Source of the DNA: Nitrospira sp.
GTDB lineage: Bacteria; Nitrospirota; Nitrospiria; Nitrospirales; Nitrospiraceae
Assembly: GCA_023248215.1 (NCBI GenBank)
Contig: JAHFEW010000007.1
Span: 22,180-86,179, forward strand
DNA: 64,000 nucleotides
Direction: 5' to 3'
This document shows, piece by piece, positions 27,448 through 36,490 of the stretch (position 1 is its first letter; the number at the start of each line of letters is the position of its first letter). The notes under the pieces were generated by a model. The model was not told where the DNA came from and did no database searches. It saw nothing but the letters and a program-made list of their open reading frames with translations. The translations under genes were made by a program, and so were the position numbers.

Positions 27448-28122
27448 TCAGGAATCAACTTTTTCGGTGACTCTTGCGACGAGCGCCTTCTGCTTCATGC
27501 GTTCCATCAGTTCAGAAAAGGACCCTTCGCGCAGAATGCGTGAGAACTGCGTCTGGTAATTCGCCACGATGCTGGCGCCATCGCAGACCAGGTCATTCAT
27601 GAGCCACGTTCCAGACCGGTGCACCACCTGAAACTCAATCCTCGTATCAACGTCCGCCCCGGCAGGCGCCGTCGTCACCTGCATCGCTTCTTTATTGCCC
27701 CGTTCGGAAAGATACGCGACCTGTGCAGAGGAGTACTCCCGGAGTCTGTCAGCCACCTCATCGCGCAACAACTGCACGAACAACCGGACATACTGCCGTC
27801 GCTCGGCAGCATTCAATCCGTTCCAGGCCTCTCCGAGGGAACGCTCGGCCATCTCTTCGTAGTTGAACGAGCGCCGCACGACTTGCTCGATTTCCCACTG
27901 ACGTTGCGCCGACCGGCTGGCATCCTTCAGTTCCGTCAGGATGTATAGGATATCGTTCATGGTGCGCTGGACAGCCATCGTGGGACTTTGCTCAGACAAT
28001 GGGGATACCGCTTGAGAGTTCCCTGACAGCATCACAAACAGGACCAAGAATACCGCCTGTCGACACCACTGCCAGCTAGCCGAACCGTGCTCAGGCGCCA
28101 CGCCGTTGGAACTGTGTCCCAT
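27448..28122 (-). CDS. MlaC/Ttg2D-family periplasmic lipid-binding protein
   Basis: 224 residues from ATG 28122 (AGGCAGG upstream); the frame runs to 28185. Signal peptide around QAVFLVLFVMLSGNSQA. The Tol_Tol_Ttg2 pattern is visible: VRRSFNYEEMAERSLG, LNAAERRQYVRLFVQLLRD, then strands ending ANYQTQFSRILREGSFSEL. In Mla systems this protein ferries phospholipid between the two membranes. It lies 16 kb from the mlaEFD operon and may serve that transporter in trans. Confidence 0.88.
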   Translation of the reverse strand: MGHSSNGVAPEHGSASWQWCRQAVFLVLFVMLSGNSQAVSPLSEQSPTMAVQRTMNDILYILTELKDASRSAQRQWEIEQVVRRSFNYEEMAERSLGEAWNGLNAAERRQYVRLFVQLLRDEVADRLREYSSAQVAYLSERGNKEAMQVTTAPAGADVDTRIEFQVVHRSGTWLMNDLVCDGASIVANYQTQFSRILREGSFSELMERMKQKALVARVTEKVDS

Positions 28123-28291
28123 ACTCCCTGCCTTTCGGTCATACATTGATGTCAGCGTACTAATGGTACTGGCCGTAAAAACCACGCGTCAAGCACGTGG
28201 ATATACCTGGTTCCTGAGCCCGAGTGTGCGCCGGCAGGGCTGCGACCCTGTACTTGCCTTGGTCCGACGGTGGCCTATTGAGAGATTTTCT

Positions 28292-28320
28292 TTTCCTCTC
28301 CCCTAAACCTTCGGTATACT
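28292..28320 (+). promoter_or_regulatory. Promoter of mltC
   Basis: TATACT at 28315-28320, with a weak -35 (TTTCCT) 17 bases upstream. The -10 box ends six bases before ATG 28327, the same distance as at the desaturase gene, so the transcript is probably leaderless. Confidence 0.4.
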
Positions 28321-28326
28321 CCCGCC

Positions 28327-29577
28327 ATGTCTTATCGACGATTGCCTTGGCTGCTGCTGAGTCTCACCACCCCTGCGCTTCTCTCCGGCTGCGAAACGAC
28401 CGATAAAATGCTCGGTGCCGCCGAGCGTGCCGTCGGCAGCAGCAGCGGGAGAACCGTCCTGGATATCGTGGGCGGCAAGGATCCGGCTGAAATCGCACGG
28501 CGACGAATCGAGAATTATGGTCGGGACCCTCAGGCCCTGCTCAGAGACCTCCGGTCGATTCAACGCGACTTCCAAGCCCTGATGGCGGCCTTGACCGGAG
28601 AGGTCGGCAAGAAATGGGGCACGAAAGAAGTCAAACTGCCCGAGCAGAAGAAGTACGTCAAATACACGCAAAACTATCGCAGCCGGGCCATTGTCGACTT
28701 CGATGCCGGAAACATTCTAATCGAGACACTTGACGAGAAGGATCCCCAAGCGAGCCTGAAGAACGCCGTCGTCACCACGCTCCTGACACCCAATGATCCC
28801 CGCAGCGTCGACCTCTTTACGGATAAAGAAATCACCCTGACCGGCGACAAAGAGCCCTATCTCTTGGGTCTGGTATTGGACAAAGTCGGCAAGCCGGTGC
28901 GAACTCCGACGGAGGCGGAACAATTTGCCGAGTCGCTTCTATCGAAAGGCGCGACGACACGCAAGGTCGAGCAAGACGATGGTCCGAAGACCGCGCACGT
29001 GGTGAACATCCCCATGGTCACTAACTTCTCACACAAACAGGCCGAAAAATATCGCGGAGTCGTGGGCCAGTTTGCGGAGAGGTATCAGATCAGCCCGAGC
29101 CTCGTGTTTGCCATCATTCGTACGGAGAGCAACTTCAATCCGTTTGCCGTGAGCTCCGCACCGGCCTATGGCTTGATGCAGCTGGTCCCCACCAGCGGCG
29201 GACGCGATGCCTATCGCAAAGCCAAAGGCGAGGACAAGGCGCCCACACGCGACTATCTCTTCGATCCCGAAAACAACATCGAACTGGGAGCAGCCTATCT
29301 CAATGTATTGACCTACTCCCAGTTGGATGACGTCATGGATCTCGTCTCACGGGAATACTGCGTCATCTCTGCCTATAACACCGGTGCCGGCAATGTCTTC
29401 AAGACCTTCTCCAAAGATCAGCGCACCGCCCTGCAGCAAATCAATGGGCTCCAACCGGCCGCGCTCTATGACCGCCTCCGCACCGCCCTCCCCTATCAAG
29501 AGACCCGCGACTATCTGGCGAAAGTCGTTGGGTTCCGCAAACAGTTCGTGAGCATCGGCGATACCGTCGCTAAATAG
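28327..29577 (+). CDS. mltC: Membrane-bound lytic murein transglycosylase, MltC type
   Basis: 416 residues. Lipoprotein signal ending LLSGC, so outer-membrane anchored. An N-terminal MltC-specific domain is followed by the SLT domain (about 245-400) with the catalytic Glu in RTESNFNPF, then AYGLMQLVP and YNTGAGNV. It cleaves peptidoglycan glycan strands with 1,6-anhydro ring formation during wall turnover. No Shine-Dalgarno is evident, in keeping with the promoter placement. Confidence 0.92.
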   Translation: MSYRRLPWLLLSLTTPALLSGCETTDKMLGAAERAVGSSSGRTVLDIVGGKDPAEIARRRIENYGRDPQALLRDLRSIQRDFQALMAALTGEVGKKWGTKEVKLPEQKKYVKYTQNYRSRAIVDFDAGNILIETLDEKDPQASLKNAVVTTLLTPNDPRSVDLFTDKEITLTGDKEPYLLGLVLDKVGKPVRTPTEAEQFAESLLSKGATTRKVEQDDGPKTAHVVNIPMVTNFSHKQAEKYRGVVGQFAERYQISPSLVFAIIRTESNFNPFAVSSAPAYGLMQLVPTSGGRDAYRKAKGEDKAPTRDYLFDPENNIELGAAYLNVLTYSQLDDVMDLVSREYCVISAYNTGAGNVFKTFSKDQRTALQQINGLQPAALYDRLRTALPYQETRDYLAKVVGFRKQFVSIGDTVAK

Positions 29578-29700
29578 CCGGAACAGGCCTTCCATTTCTG
29601 CTGACAGATTTCTTGCCCTTGCCGCGCATCCTTCGTTACAAGAAATCAGGCGTATGGTCACGAGAGGCAGTGAACCGCGAACTCATTAGACCCCACAGAA

Positions 29701-31232
29701 ACCGCCTCGAGTATTCTGGGTGCAGCCCTGGCCCTGCTTTGCGTCACCCTGATCCCTGTCGTACTGGTCGAGATCCCCCCGTTGGTGGACTACCCCAACC
29801 ACATGGCCCGCATGCACATCCTGGCCGACGGCGGTCACTCTCCCTGGCTTCGTCAATACTACGAAATCCACTGGGGCATTCTGCCGAACCTATCGATGGA
29901 TCTGGTGGTGCCTCCGCTCACTCGATTCATGTCCCTCGAAACCGCAGGGAAAGTCTTCATCGGTCTGACATTCGCATTGCTGGCAGGCGGCGTAATGGCC
30001 TTACATGCGGCCTTGCATCGACGCTGGTCGCCCTGGCCTCTGCTGGCATTCTTCTTTCTCTATAACAGTGTGTTCCTGTGGGGGTTTCTCAATTACCTCT
30101 TTGGACTCGGATTGGCCCTCCTCACCTGTGGACTGTGGATAGTCCTCCGCGATCGTTCCGCCACACTGATCGTTCCGCTGTTCTCACTATTGGCCGTCGT
30201 CCTGTTCTTCGCCCATCTCTTTGCGTTCGGCGTCTTCGCCATGATCGTGCTCGCATACGAGTTTGCCCAGTGGTGGACTTATCGTCGCGCCCCTGTTCGC
30301 ACCCAAGACTTCCTTTCTGGAAAGCACTTCCGACCATCGTGCTGCCGCTCATCTTGTTGCTCCTGTCCCCGACGTTTCGAGCCACTCCTGACGACTACCC
30401 GTCCTGGCTCAGAGGATCGCCGCCTCTCCCGGCTGTCACCTTTGTTCCTCTCAACACAAGACTCGAAGCCCTGAAGGGCACCCTCCGAACGGAGCACCAG
30501 GTCCTGGATCGCGTGACCGGGCTCATGCTGGTCGGCCTCGTGGGAATCGGGCTGGCCTTGCGGCATTGCGCTGTCCTACCCTCGACGTACCTCCCACTCG
30601 CGGTGGTGGCCCTGGCGGCACTGGCAATGCCCAGCACAATCGGCACCACCGGGCTGGTCGATATTCGGATGCCGATTGTCTCCATGTTACTCGCCCTTGC
30701 GAGTTCAGATTGGCCGGTGACGAGCCGACGATGGTTCATGGCAGTCGCCCTGATGCTCGGCACGTTATTTGTGATTCGCATGGCCTATATCACGGACCAC
30801 TGGCGTGACACGGATCGACACTATCGCCAATTCGTGCAGACGCTCGACCAGCTTCCGGAAGGAGCCCGTCTGTTATCGGCCATCACACTCCCCGATGCTC
30901 CATCTCCAGTGGACAGGCGACCACCTGAACCCATGCCGATGAGTAACCTGTCCTGCTGGGGGGTCATCCGGCGATCACTGTTTGTTTCGAACCTCTTTTC
31001 CGCACCAGGCCAACAGCCCGTTCAACTTACTCCGAAGGTTCGTTCCCCGCTGACGATGGGGGAATTCATCATTCAGTCGGCCCCGATCCCGTGGGACCGG
31101 CTCAGCACCCAGTACGATTATGTGGTCATACGACGCGGGCAACGGCTGCCACAGGCCATTCCTGCCGATTTCATTCCGTTCGACTCCGGTGAGGAATTCC
31201 AATTCTACCGAATCGAAGGACGGCGACCGTAG
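29701..31232 (+). pseudogene. Multi-pass membrane protein, frameshifted
   Basis: Two frames together encode one long polytopic membrane protein. Frame one (29701-~30300) holds hydrophobic helices with DYPNHMARMHIL, reminiscent of polyprenol-sugar-dependent glycosyltransferase-like membrane proteins. The rest continues in the -1 frame from about 30300 to 31232 (FWKALPTIVLPL onwards). One missing base near the CTTCCTTTC tract would explain it. The start is also lost: upstream in this frame comes TGA at 29671 with no ATG, while the adjacent frame offers an ATG at about 29653 that soon stops. So there are at least one and probably two lesions. Either a pseudogene or local sequence errors. Confidence 0.7.
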
Positions 31233-31265
31233 CCAACTCTCTGTGTGGCGAAAGGGCTGGACGGG

Positions 31266-32374
31266 TTACTGGATTTTCGCGTTCCAGGTGTAGGACGACG
31301 TCACGGCATAATTCCATACCGTTCCCACGAGAATGCCTGCCAGCGCCGACAATCCCCAATTGAATTCCTGCGTAAACAGGTAGGACGCTACTCCCACGTT
31401 CCCGACGGCGCCAAGGCTGCACACCAGGACGAAGGAGAGCCAGCCCCGCAGCCACTGCCACCCGCGTAAGCGCTGATCCCGATAGGTGACGACATTGTTC
31501 AAGATGAAGTTACTCGTCATCGCAATGAATGTCGCGGCTCCCTGTCCCCACGCAAACGGCCATGACGACCATCGATAGAGGAGCAGCAATACCGCGAAGT
31601 AGATCAGGAGCCCGGGCCGCCGACCAGAGAAAAGGTTACTAGACGCACGGGCACAAAGCGGCCGACAGACTTGTCGAGGAGGAGCATGAGATAGTCCCAG
31701 GCCACCTGGCTATCGACCTTGCTCTCCCCCGCCTGTCGCGTCCTAAATTCGCAGGGCAGTTCTTTGAACGTCAACGGATGCGGGGGAGGAGGCAAACAGA
31801 TCCAGCAGCAATTTAAAACCGAGCCCGGACGTCCGCCGCACAAGCTGCTCGAACACCTCACGACGCAGCGCGAAAAACCCGCTCATTGGGTCCGTCAGAC
31901 TGGCGGGCACCAACGGACGACTCAACAGCGTGGCCCATCGACTGGTCAGGGCCCGTAGGCCGTCCCACTCGCCGATGCTGCCGCCGGCTTTGTATCGACT
32001 CCCGATGACGAGATCGTATCCGCCCTGTTTCAGGTTTCTGAGCATGTCGAGGAGCAGTCGTTCGTCATGCTGAAGGTCGCCGTCCATGACTGCAAGGAAG
32101 GGCGCGGAGCTGGACAGCATGCCTTCAATACAGGCAAGGATAACCCTCAACGCCCGATCCGTTGGAGACAGCGCACCCGATGGTTCGTGCCGGCCAGCCG
32201 GCGAACCAGGCCCGCTGTCATGTCCGGAGAATCGTCAGGCTTCCAGGAGTTCGGCATGCTGGACGATATTGTCCCGCTCATTGAAGGTGGGGACAATGAT
32301 GGAGAATTCAGGCCCTAACAAACACTCATCTCCGTGAGAACCGGCGTGGGTGAATCCGATCTGGATGCTGACAT
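31266..32374 (-). pseudogene. Polyprenol-phosphate mannosyltransferase (DPM1-like)-GtrA fusion, decayed
   Basis: Pieces of one protein appear in order in different frames. They are a GT2 start (SIIVPTFNERDNI, ~32308), DDSPD...RCLQRIGR (~32245-32165), then ACIEGML...MDGDLQHDE...GSRYKAGGS (32150-31790). After these come KELPCEFRTRQAGESK...VGRFVPVRL (~31790-31610) and the GtrA-type membrane domain (31589-31266, SNFILNNVVTYRD). At least four frameshifts separate them. The stretch between LLEA and DDSPD, normally carrying the strand before the DXD-like Asp, is missing. The intact fusion would transfer a sugar to polyprenol phosphate and probably flip it. This copy is dead if the sequence is right. 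Confidence 0.8.
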
Positions 32375-32471
32375 CCTACGCCTCAACGAATGTCAGACAG
32401 CGTCTTTATCCCTCGAGAACGTACGGTTAAACACAGACGGCACAACTGGCTCCTCCGGCTAAGTTTCGTCC

Positions 32472-33197
32472 CTACAGACCGATCATCAGCCTCCCCGGCG
32501 AGACCCGCTCTGTAAGACCGAACGACAACTCCCCTTTCACATCATCAGGATTGTAGTAGGTCCCGAACAAGCGATCCCAAATCGTGAGCAGGGCGCCAAG
32601 GTTTGCCGTCTGGTGGGCCGGATCTTGACTGTGATGGATGTGATGGTAACGAGGCGTCACAAACACCCATTCCAACCAGGTCGATTTCCACGTCACGTTC
32701 ATATGCATCCAGTTGTTGCGAACAATGTGTTCCACCATGATCACCTGAAACGCCCAGGACGAGGCCTCGTGAAGCAGGGGGAGGGCTAGAACATAGGTCA
32801 GGTTGAACAGCACAATATGTGGAATCGTGGCACGAATCCCGGCCAGCCAATACAGATAGCTCGGTGCATGGTGCCACCGGTGAATGCGCCAGATTGGTCT
32901 GGTATGCATGAGCCGGTGCGCCCAATACAGCCCGAAGTCTTCGACTATGTAAAACAGCACGAGCTTATACACCGTGGGCAACGTATGCAGAGAGGTAGGA
33001 AGATAGTTGGGAATTGGGATGCGGTCCGTCCATCGGACCACCAGCAGGAACGAGAGGTTATACGCAGCCAATGCCAGCAGGTCGCGCCACAATACGGAAC
33101 GATAGGCGATCGGACGCGCAGGATAGAGCCACTCGGCCGTGAAGAACAGCAGTCCGATACTCCAAAACAAGAGATAAGGGTAAAGCACCTTATCCAT
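32472..33197 (-). CDS. Sterol desaturase / fatty acid hydroxylase family protein
   Basis: About 241 residues from ATG 33197 (a TTG nine bases upstream is an alternative). Membrane di-iron oxygenase with histidine boxes HRLMH, HRWHH, and HHIHH near the C-terminus, between hydrophobic segments. Members hydroxylate or desaturate lipids such as sterols, ceramides or ether lipids; the substrate is not predictable here. Stands alone after the decayed glycosyltransferase gene. Confidence 0.88.
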   Translation of the reverse strand: MDKVLYPYLLFWSIGLLFFTAEWLYPARPIAYRSVLWRDLLALAAYNLSFLLVVRWTDRIPIPNYLPTSLHTLPTVYKLVLFYIVEDFGLYWAHRLMHTRPIWRIHRWHHAPSYLYWLAGIRATIPHIVLFNLTYVLALPLLHEASSWAFQVIMVEHIVRNNWMHMNVTWKSTWLEWVFVTPRYHHIHHSQDPAHQTANLGALLTIWDRLFGTYYNPDDVKGELSFGLTERVSPGRLMIGL

Positions 33198-33592
33198 CTG
33201 CCGCAATTCTGAACTTAGGCGATTTCATCGCATAGACCCACCTTATTTCCGCTCCTCTACTCGAGCACGCACAAGGGGATTTCGTCTCATCGTGAAGCCC
33301 TCAGGACCTCGGGGGTGATGATCCACGGCTGTCCTTGATCGACGAGCGGGCCGTCTCGCGAGCATGAACAAACGGCCGGCATAGATCATTTATTGCCGGC
33401 AGGTTTCTCGCTCCACGGTACAGGAGGATCCCTCGTTTGTGAATACAATTTGGTCTTAGCTGTTGGGACATGCGGCTTGCGGCTGCCAGCGCTGAGCATA
33501 GGCTGGAATGTCTTGATCTTATTTTCTAATAAAGGAGAAATGTCCGTAGGTGCAACAAGAAGGTCGATGGGGTGCTCACGCCCTACTTCGGC
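33198..33592. other. 395-base gap between convergent and divergent genes
   Basis: No supported gene. A 7-bp hairpin GCCGGCA (33375-33381) / TGCCGGC (33394-33400) with an AT-rich 12-base loop is the only structure noticed. The short frame at 33393 (+) shows no family features and looks like chance. Confidence 0.4.
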
Positions 33593-33844
33593 TTAGGACG
33601 TAGAACTCTTGCCCTCCTGCGGTATCGAGCAATCGGCCTGCGCATAGCGGGGCCGACAGTCACATTCGAAATAGTAATGGCACGTCTCATCAGTATGGAA
33701 CTTGTGTCCCTCTTCGCATTCAAAATGAGAGAGGACCTGGCCGTCATGTGTTGCCTTTGCAATCTGACGCCCCTGCGCATTCTTCCCACACCTTTCCTTC
33801 CGCAATCCATCGACAGGAACCATGCATGTCGTTCTTAATCCCAT
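33593..33844 (-). CDS. Small Cys/His-rich hypothetical protein
   Basis: 83 residues from ATG 33844, preceded by GGGGGTG. Charged and rich in potential metal ligands (RKERCGKNA, FECEEGHKFH, CHYYFECDC, then ADCSI). The spacing C-x4-H-x-x-x-x-x-x-C-H suggests a small metal-binding fold. The opposite strand also has a frame here, but it lacks such structure. No family is recognised; it could still be a chance ORF. Confidence 0.45.
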   Translation of the reverse strand: MGLRTTCMVPVDGLRKERCGKNAQGRQIAKATHDGQVLSHFECEEGHKFHTDETCHYYFECDCRPRYAQADCSIPQEGKSSTS

Positions 33845-34092
33845 TATCACACCCCCACTCTAAGGCCGCGCGGTCTCGCGCCTGCACCACCTATCATACC
33901 TACTGGGGCTGCGCTTTATCGTCAGCTAGGTGTTTCACTAGTCTGGAGACCCGAGTAAACGATCTATATTAAGAACCAGGTGGAGGTGCCTAACGAAGCT
34001 TGGCAGCATGCCGCGCTTATGGGTGTGCATTTGTGTGCGAGGAGGCTTATGATTAGCTGCTTTCTTCACTTACGAAAGAAGGGTGTGAGATC

Positions 34093-34767
34093 GTGCCAAT
34101 TGTTCCCGATGCCCCGTTTGCATTCATAGGTTGCAGCGAATTGCAGGAAAGCATAGCCCATCAGGCGGATGACGAAAAAGAGCTCGCGGAGTTGATTGAA
34201 GAAGTTCCGCTGGATTCGGTTCACTTTCACACCCATAGCTATTTTCTGCGCCATGGTTTGATTGAGGGAACCTACCCGAACGATTTTGCCCAATGGGTCG
34301 TAATGCAAATCGGTGATCACGTACTAGGGGAACGGCTGGCCGTTATTGACCCCTTCGATTATCCGGACTTGGAGGACCTTCGAGAGGAAATCATCTCCAT
34401 CATCGACGACCATCTCTCCCGCACACCGATCATTCCACGAGTGGTATTTGGCCAACCATTTCATTTTAAACGTTCCCGGATTCTCGAGGTCCCGCTCGGA
34501 CTGGAGGCGCGTACGCTGCAGGAGTTCCGCGACATGGTGGCCGATATCGACGTCAGCACCATCTACTTTCACATGTTCGAAGCCCATTTTCGCTTACGAC
34601 GCGAAGAAAACGATTTCTCGGCCTGGATTCGTTCGAGACTTGGGCTTCTGAAATTGGCCGACCGCATCCGCACGATCAATCCATACCAGGGCAGTCTGGA
34701 ACGGTTACGTTCCAGACTCATCACAGTCTGCGATGAATTCCTCACCGGCGATTCGGCAAGGATCTGA
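34093..34767 (+). CDS. DUF5752 family protein
   Basis: 224 residues. Two similar halves are visible: VHFHTHSYFLRHGLIEGTYP with NDFAQWVV near residue 45, and IYFHMFEAHFRLRREENDFSAWI near 160, so the protein is an internal duplication. This family is found next to trehalose and maltose-metabolism genes, which fits: treS starts four bases downstream. Biochemical role unknown; a regulatory or scaffold role in the GlgE pathway is a guess. GTG start. Confidence 0.8.
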   Translation: MPIVPDAPFAFIGCSELQESIAHQADDEKELAELIEEVPLDSVHFHTHSYFLRHGLIEGTYPNDFAQWVVMQIGDHVLGERLAVIDPFDYPDLEDLREEIISIIDDHLSRTPIIPRVVFGQPFHFKRSRILEVPLGLEARTLQEFRDMVADIDVSTIYFHMFEAHFRLRREENDFSAWIRSRLGLLKLADRIRTINPYQGSLERLRSRLITVCDEFLTGDSARI

Positions 34768-34770
34768 TCG

Positions 34771-36450
34771 ATGCTGAATCAAGATCCACTCTGGTACAAG
34801 GACGCCGTGTTTTATGAGCTCCACGTCCGTGCCTTTTACGACGGCAACGACGATGGGATCGGGGATTTTTCCGGCCTGATCCACAAGCTGGATTACCTGG
34901 AATGGTTGGGAGTGGATTGCCTCTGGTTACTGCCGTTCTATCCCTCGCCCTTGCGGGATGACGGCTATGATGTGGCGGATTTCCGCAGCATCGCATCGTC
35001 GTACGGCACGGCGGAGGATTTCCGCCGGTTACTCGAAGAAGCCCACCGACGCGGCATGCGTGTGATCGTCGACCTCATCCTCAACCACACTTCCGACCAA
35101 CATGCCTGGTTTCAAGCGGCGAGGACCTCCCCTGAGGCCCCCACGCGACAATACTACGTCTGGAGCGAGACGGATCACAAATATCCCCGCGCACGAATCA
35201 TCTTCGTCGACACCGAAAAATCCAATTGGACATGGGATTCGGAAGCCCAGGCTTACTTTTGGCATCGCTTCTTCAGTCACCAGCCGGACCTCAACTACGA
35301 TAATCCCGAAGTCCGCCGCGCGATGATTCAGGTCATGGAGTATTGGCTCGACCAGGGCCTAGACGGGTTTCGATGCGATGCCGTGCCCTACCTGTTCGAG
35401 CGCGAGGACACGATCTGCGAGAACTTGCCGGAGACCCATCGCTACCTGAAAGAGATTCGTACCAGCATCGATCAGCGGTACAAGGGACGTGTCCTGTTGG
35501 CCGAGGCCAATCAGTGGCCGAGCGACGTACGCCCCTACTTCGGTGACGGCGACGAATTTCACATGGCCTTTCACTTCCCGCTCATGCCTCGCCTGTTCAT
35601 GGGCGTCCGAAGCGAAGATCGCCAGCCGATCATCGACATGTTCAAACATACTCCCGAAATCCCCCCTGCCTGCCAGTGGTGCTTGTTTCTACGCAATCAC
35701 GATGAGTTGACACTGGAAATGTGCACCGGTGAGGAACGTGATTATATGTATTACGCTTACGCTCGCGATCCTCAAATGCGCCGGAATATCGGAATCGCCC
35801 GTCGTCTGGCCCCACTCCTGGACAACGATCGCCGCAAGGTGGAACTCCTGAACAGTATCGTGTTCACCCTGCCGGGCAGCCCGATCATTTACTACGGAGA
35901 TGAAATCGGCATGGGGGACAATATTCACCTGGGGGACCGGAGCGGGGTGCGTACGCCGATGCATTGGACGGCCGATCGCAACGCCGGATTCTCCAAAGCA
36001 GACCCATCTCAGTTGTTTCTTCCCGTGGTCACCGATGCGGTCTACGGCTACCAGTCCGTCAACATCGAGGCACAAAAACAAGCAACCCATTCCCTCCTCA
36101 ACTGGATGCGGCGGATGATCGCCATCCGTAAGAAACATAAGGTCTTCGGTCGCGGGACGTTGGAGTTCCTGAACCCGGCGAACGAAAAAATTTTGGCCTA
36201 CGTCCGTACCTACGAACAGCAGACCGTGCTGCTGGTGCACAACCTCGCAGAATCCTCACAGGCCGTCGAACTTGATCTCGGGCGTTACAAAGACATCGTT
36301 CCGGAAGAGTTGTTTGGAGATTCGCGATTCCCCGTGATCGGCGAGGGCCCCTATGTCCTGACATTGGGGCCCTATAGTTCCTACTGGTTGCATCTTCCGG
36401 CAGTGCGGCCGCGGAATAGCGCCTATAGTATGGAGTGGAGTGCCATTTAA
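34771..36450 (+). CDS. treS: Trehalose synthase (maltose alpha-D-glucosyltransferase)
   Basis: 559-residue GH13 enzyme interconverting trehalose and maltose. (beta/alpha)8-barrel motifs: DLILNHTSDQH, the nucleophile Asp in GFRCDAVPYLF, the acid Glu in LLAEANQWP, and LRNHDELT. The C-terminal beta domain ends near residue 548. Unlike many TreS proteins it is not fused to maltokinase, which is encoded separately further down the operon. It is placed directly after DUF5752 and before a TreT-like gene, so maltose made here can feed Mak and GlgE. Confidence 0.93.
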   Translation: MLNQDPLWYKDAVFYELHVRAFYDGNDDGIGDFSGLIHKLDYLEWLGVDCLWLLPFYPSPLRDDGYDVADFRSIASSYGTAEDFRRLLEEAHRRGMRVIVDLILNHTSDQHAWFQAARTSPEAPTRQYYVWSETDHKYPRARIIFVDTEKSNWTWDSEAQAYFWHRFFSHQPDLNYDNPEVRRAMIQVMEYWLDQGLDGFRCDAVPYLFEREDTICENLPETHRYLKEIRTSIDQRYKGRVLLAEANQWPSDVRPYFGDGDEFHMAFHFPLMPRLFMGVRSEDRQPIIDMFKHTPEIPPACQWCLFLRNHDELTLEMCTGEERDYMYYAYARDPQMRRNIGIARRLAPLLDNDRRKVELLNSIVFTLPGSPIIYYGDEIGMGDNIHLGDRSGVRTPMHWTADRNAGFSKADPSQLFLPVVTDAVYGYQSVNIEAQKQATHSLLNWMRRMIAIRKKHKVFGRGTLEFLNPANEKILAYVRTYEQQTVLLVHNLAESSQAVELDLGRYKDIVPEELFGDSRFPVIGEGPYVLTLGPYSSYWLHLPAVRPRNSAYSMEWSAI

Positions 36451-36490
36451 TGAGGTTGCTGGCGCGTGAACCAAGGATGGAGAAAGGCCT

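Noticed and set aside
34008..34030. Possible sigma-54 promoter before the trehalose operon (TGGCAG...)
   Set aside because: No TTGC at the correct distance; GC is 11 or 13 bases from GG.
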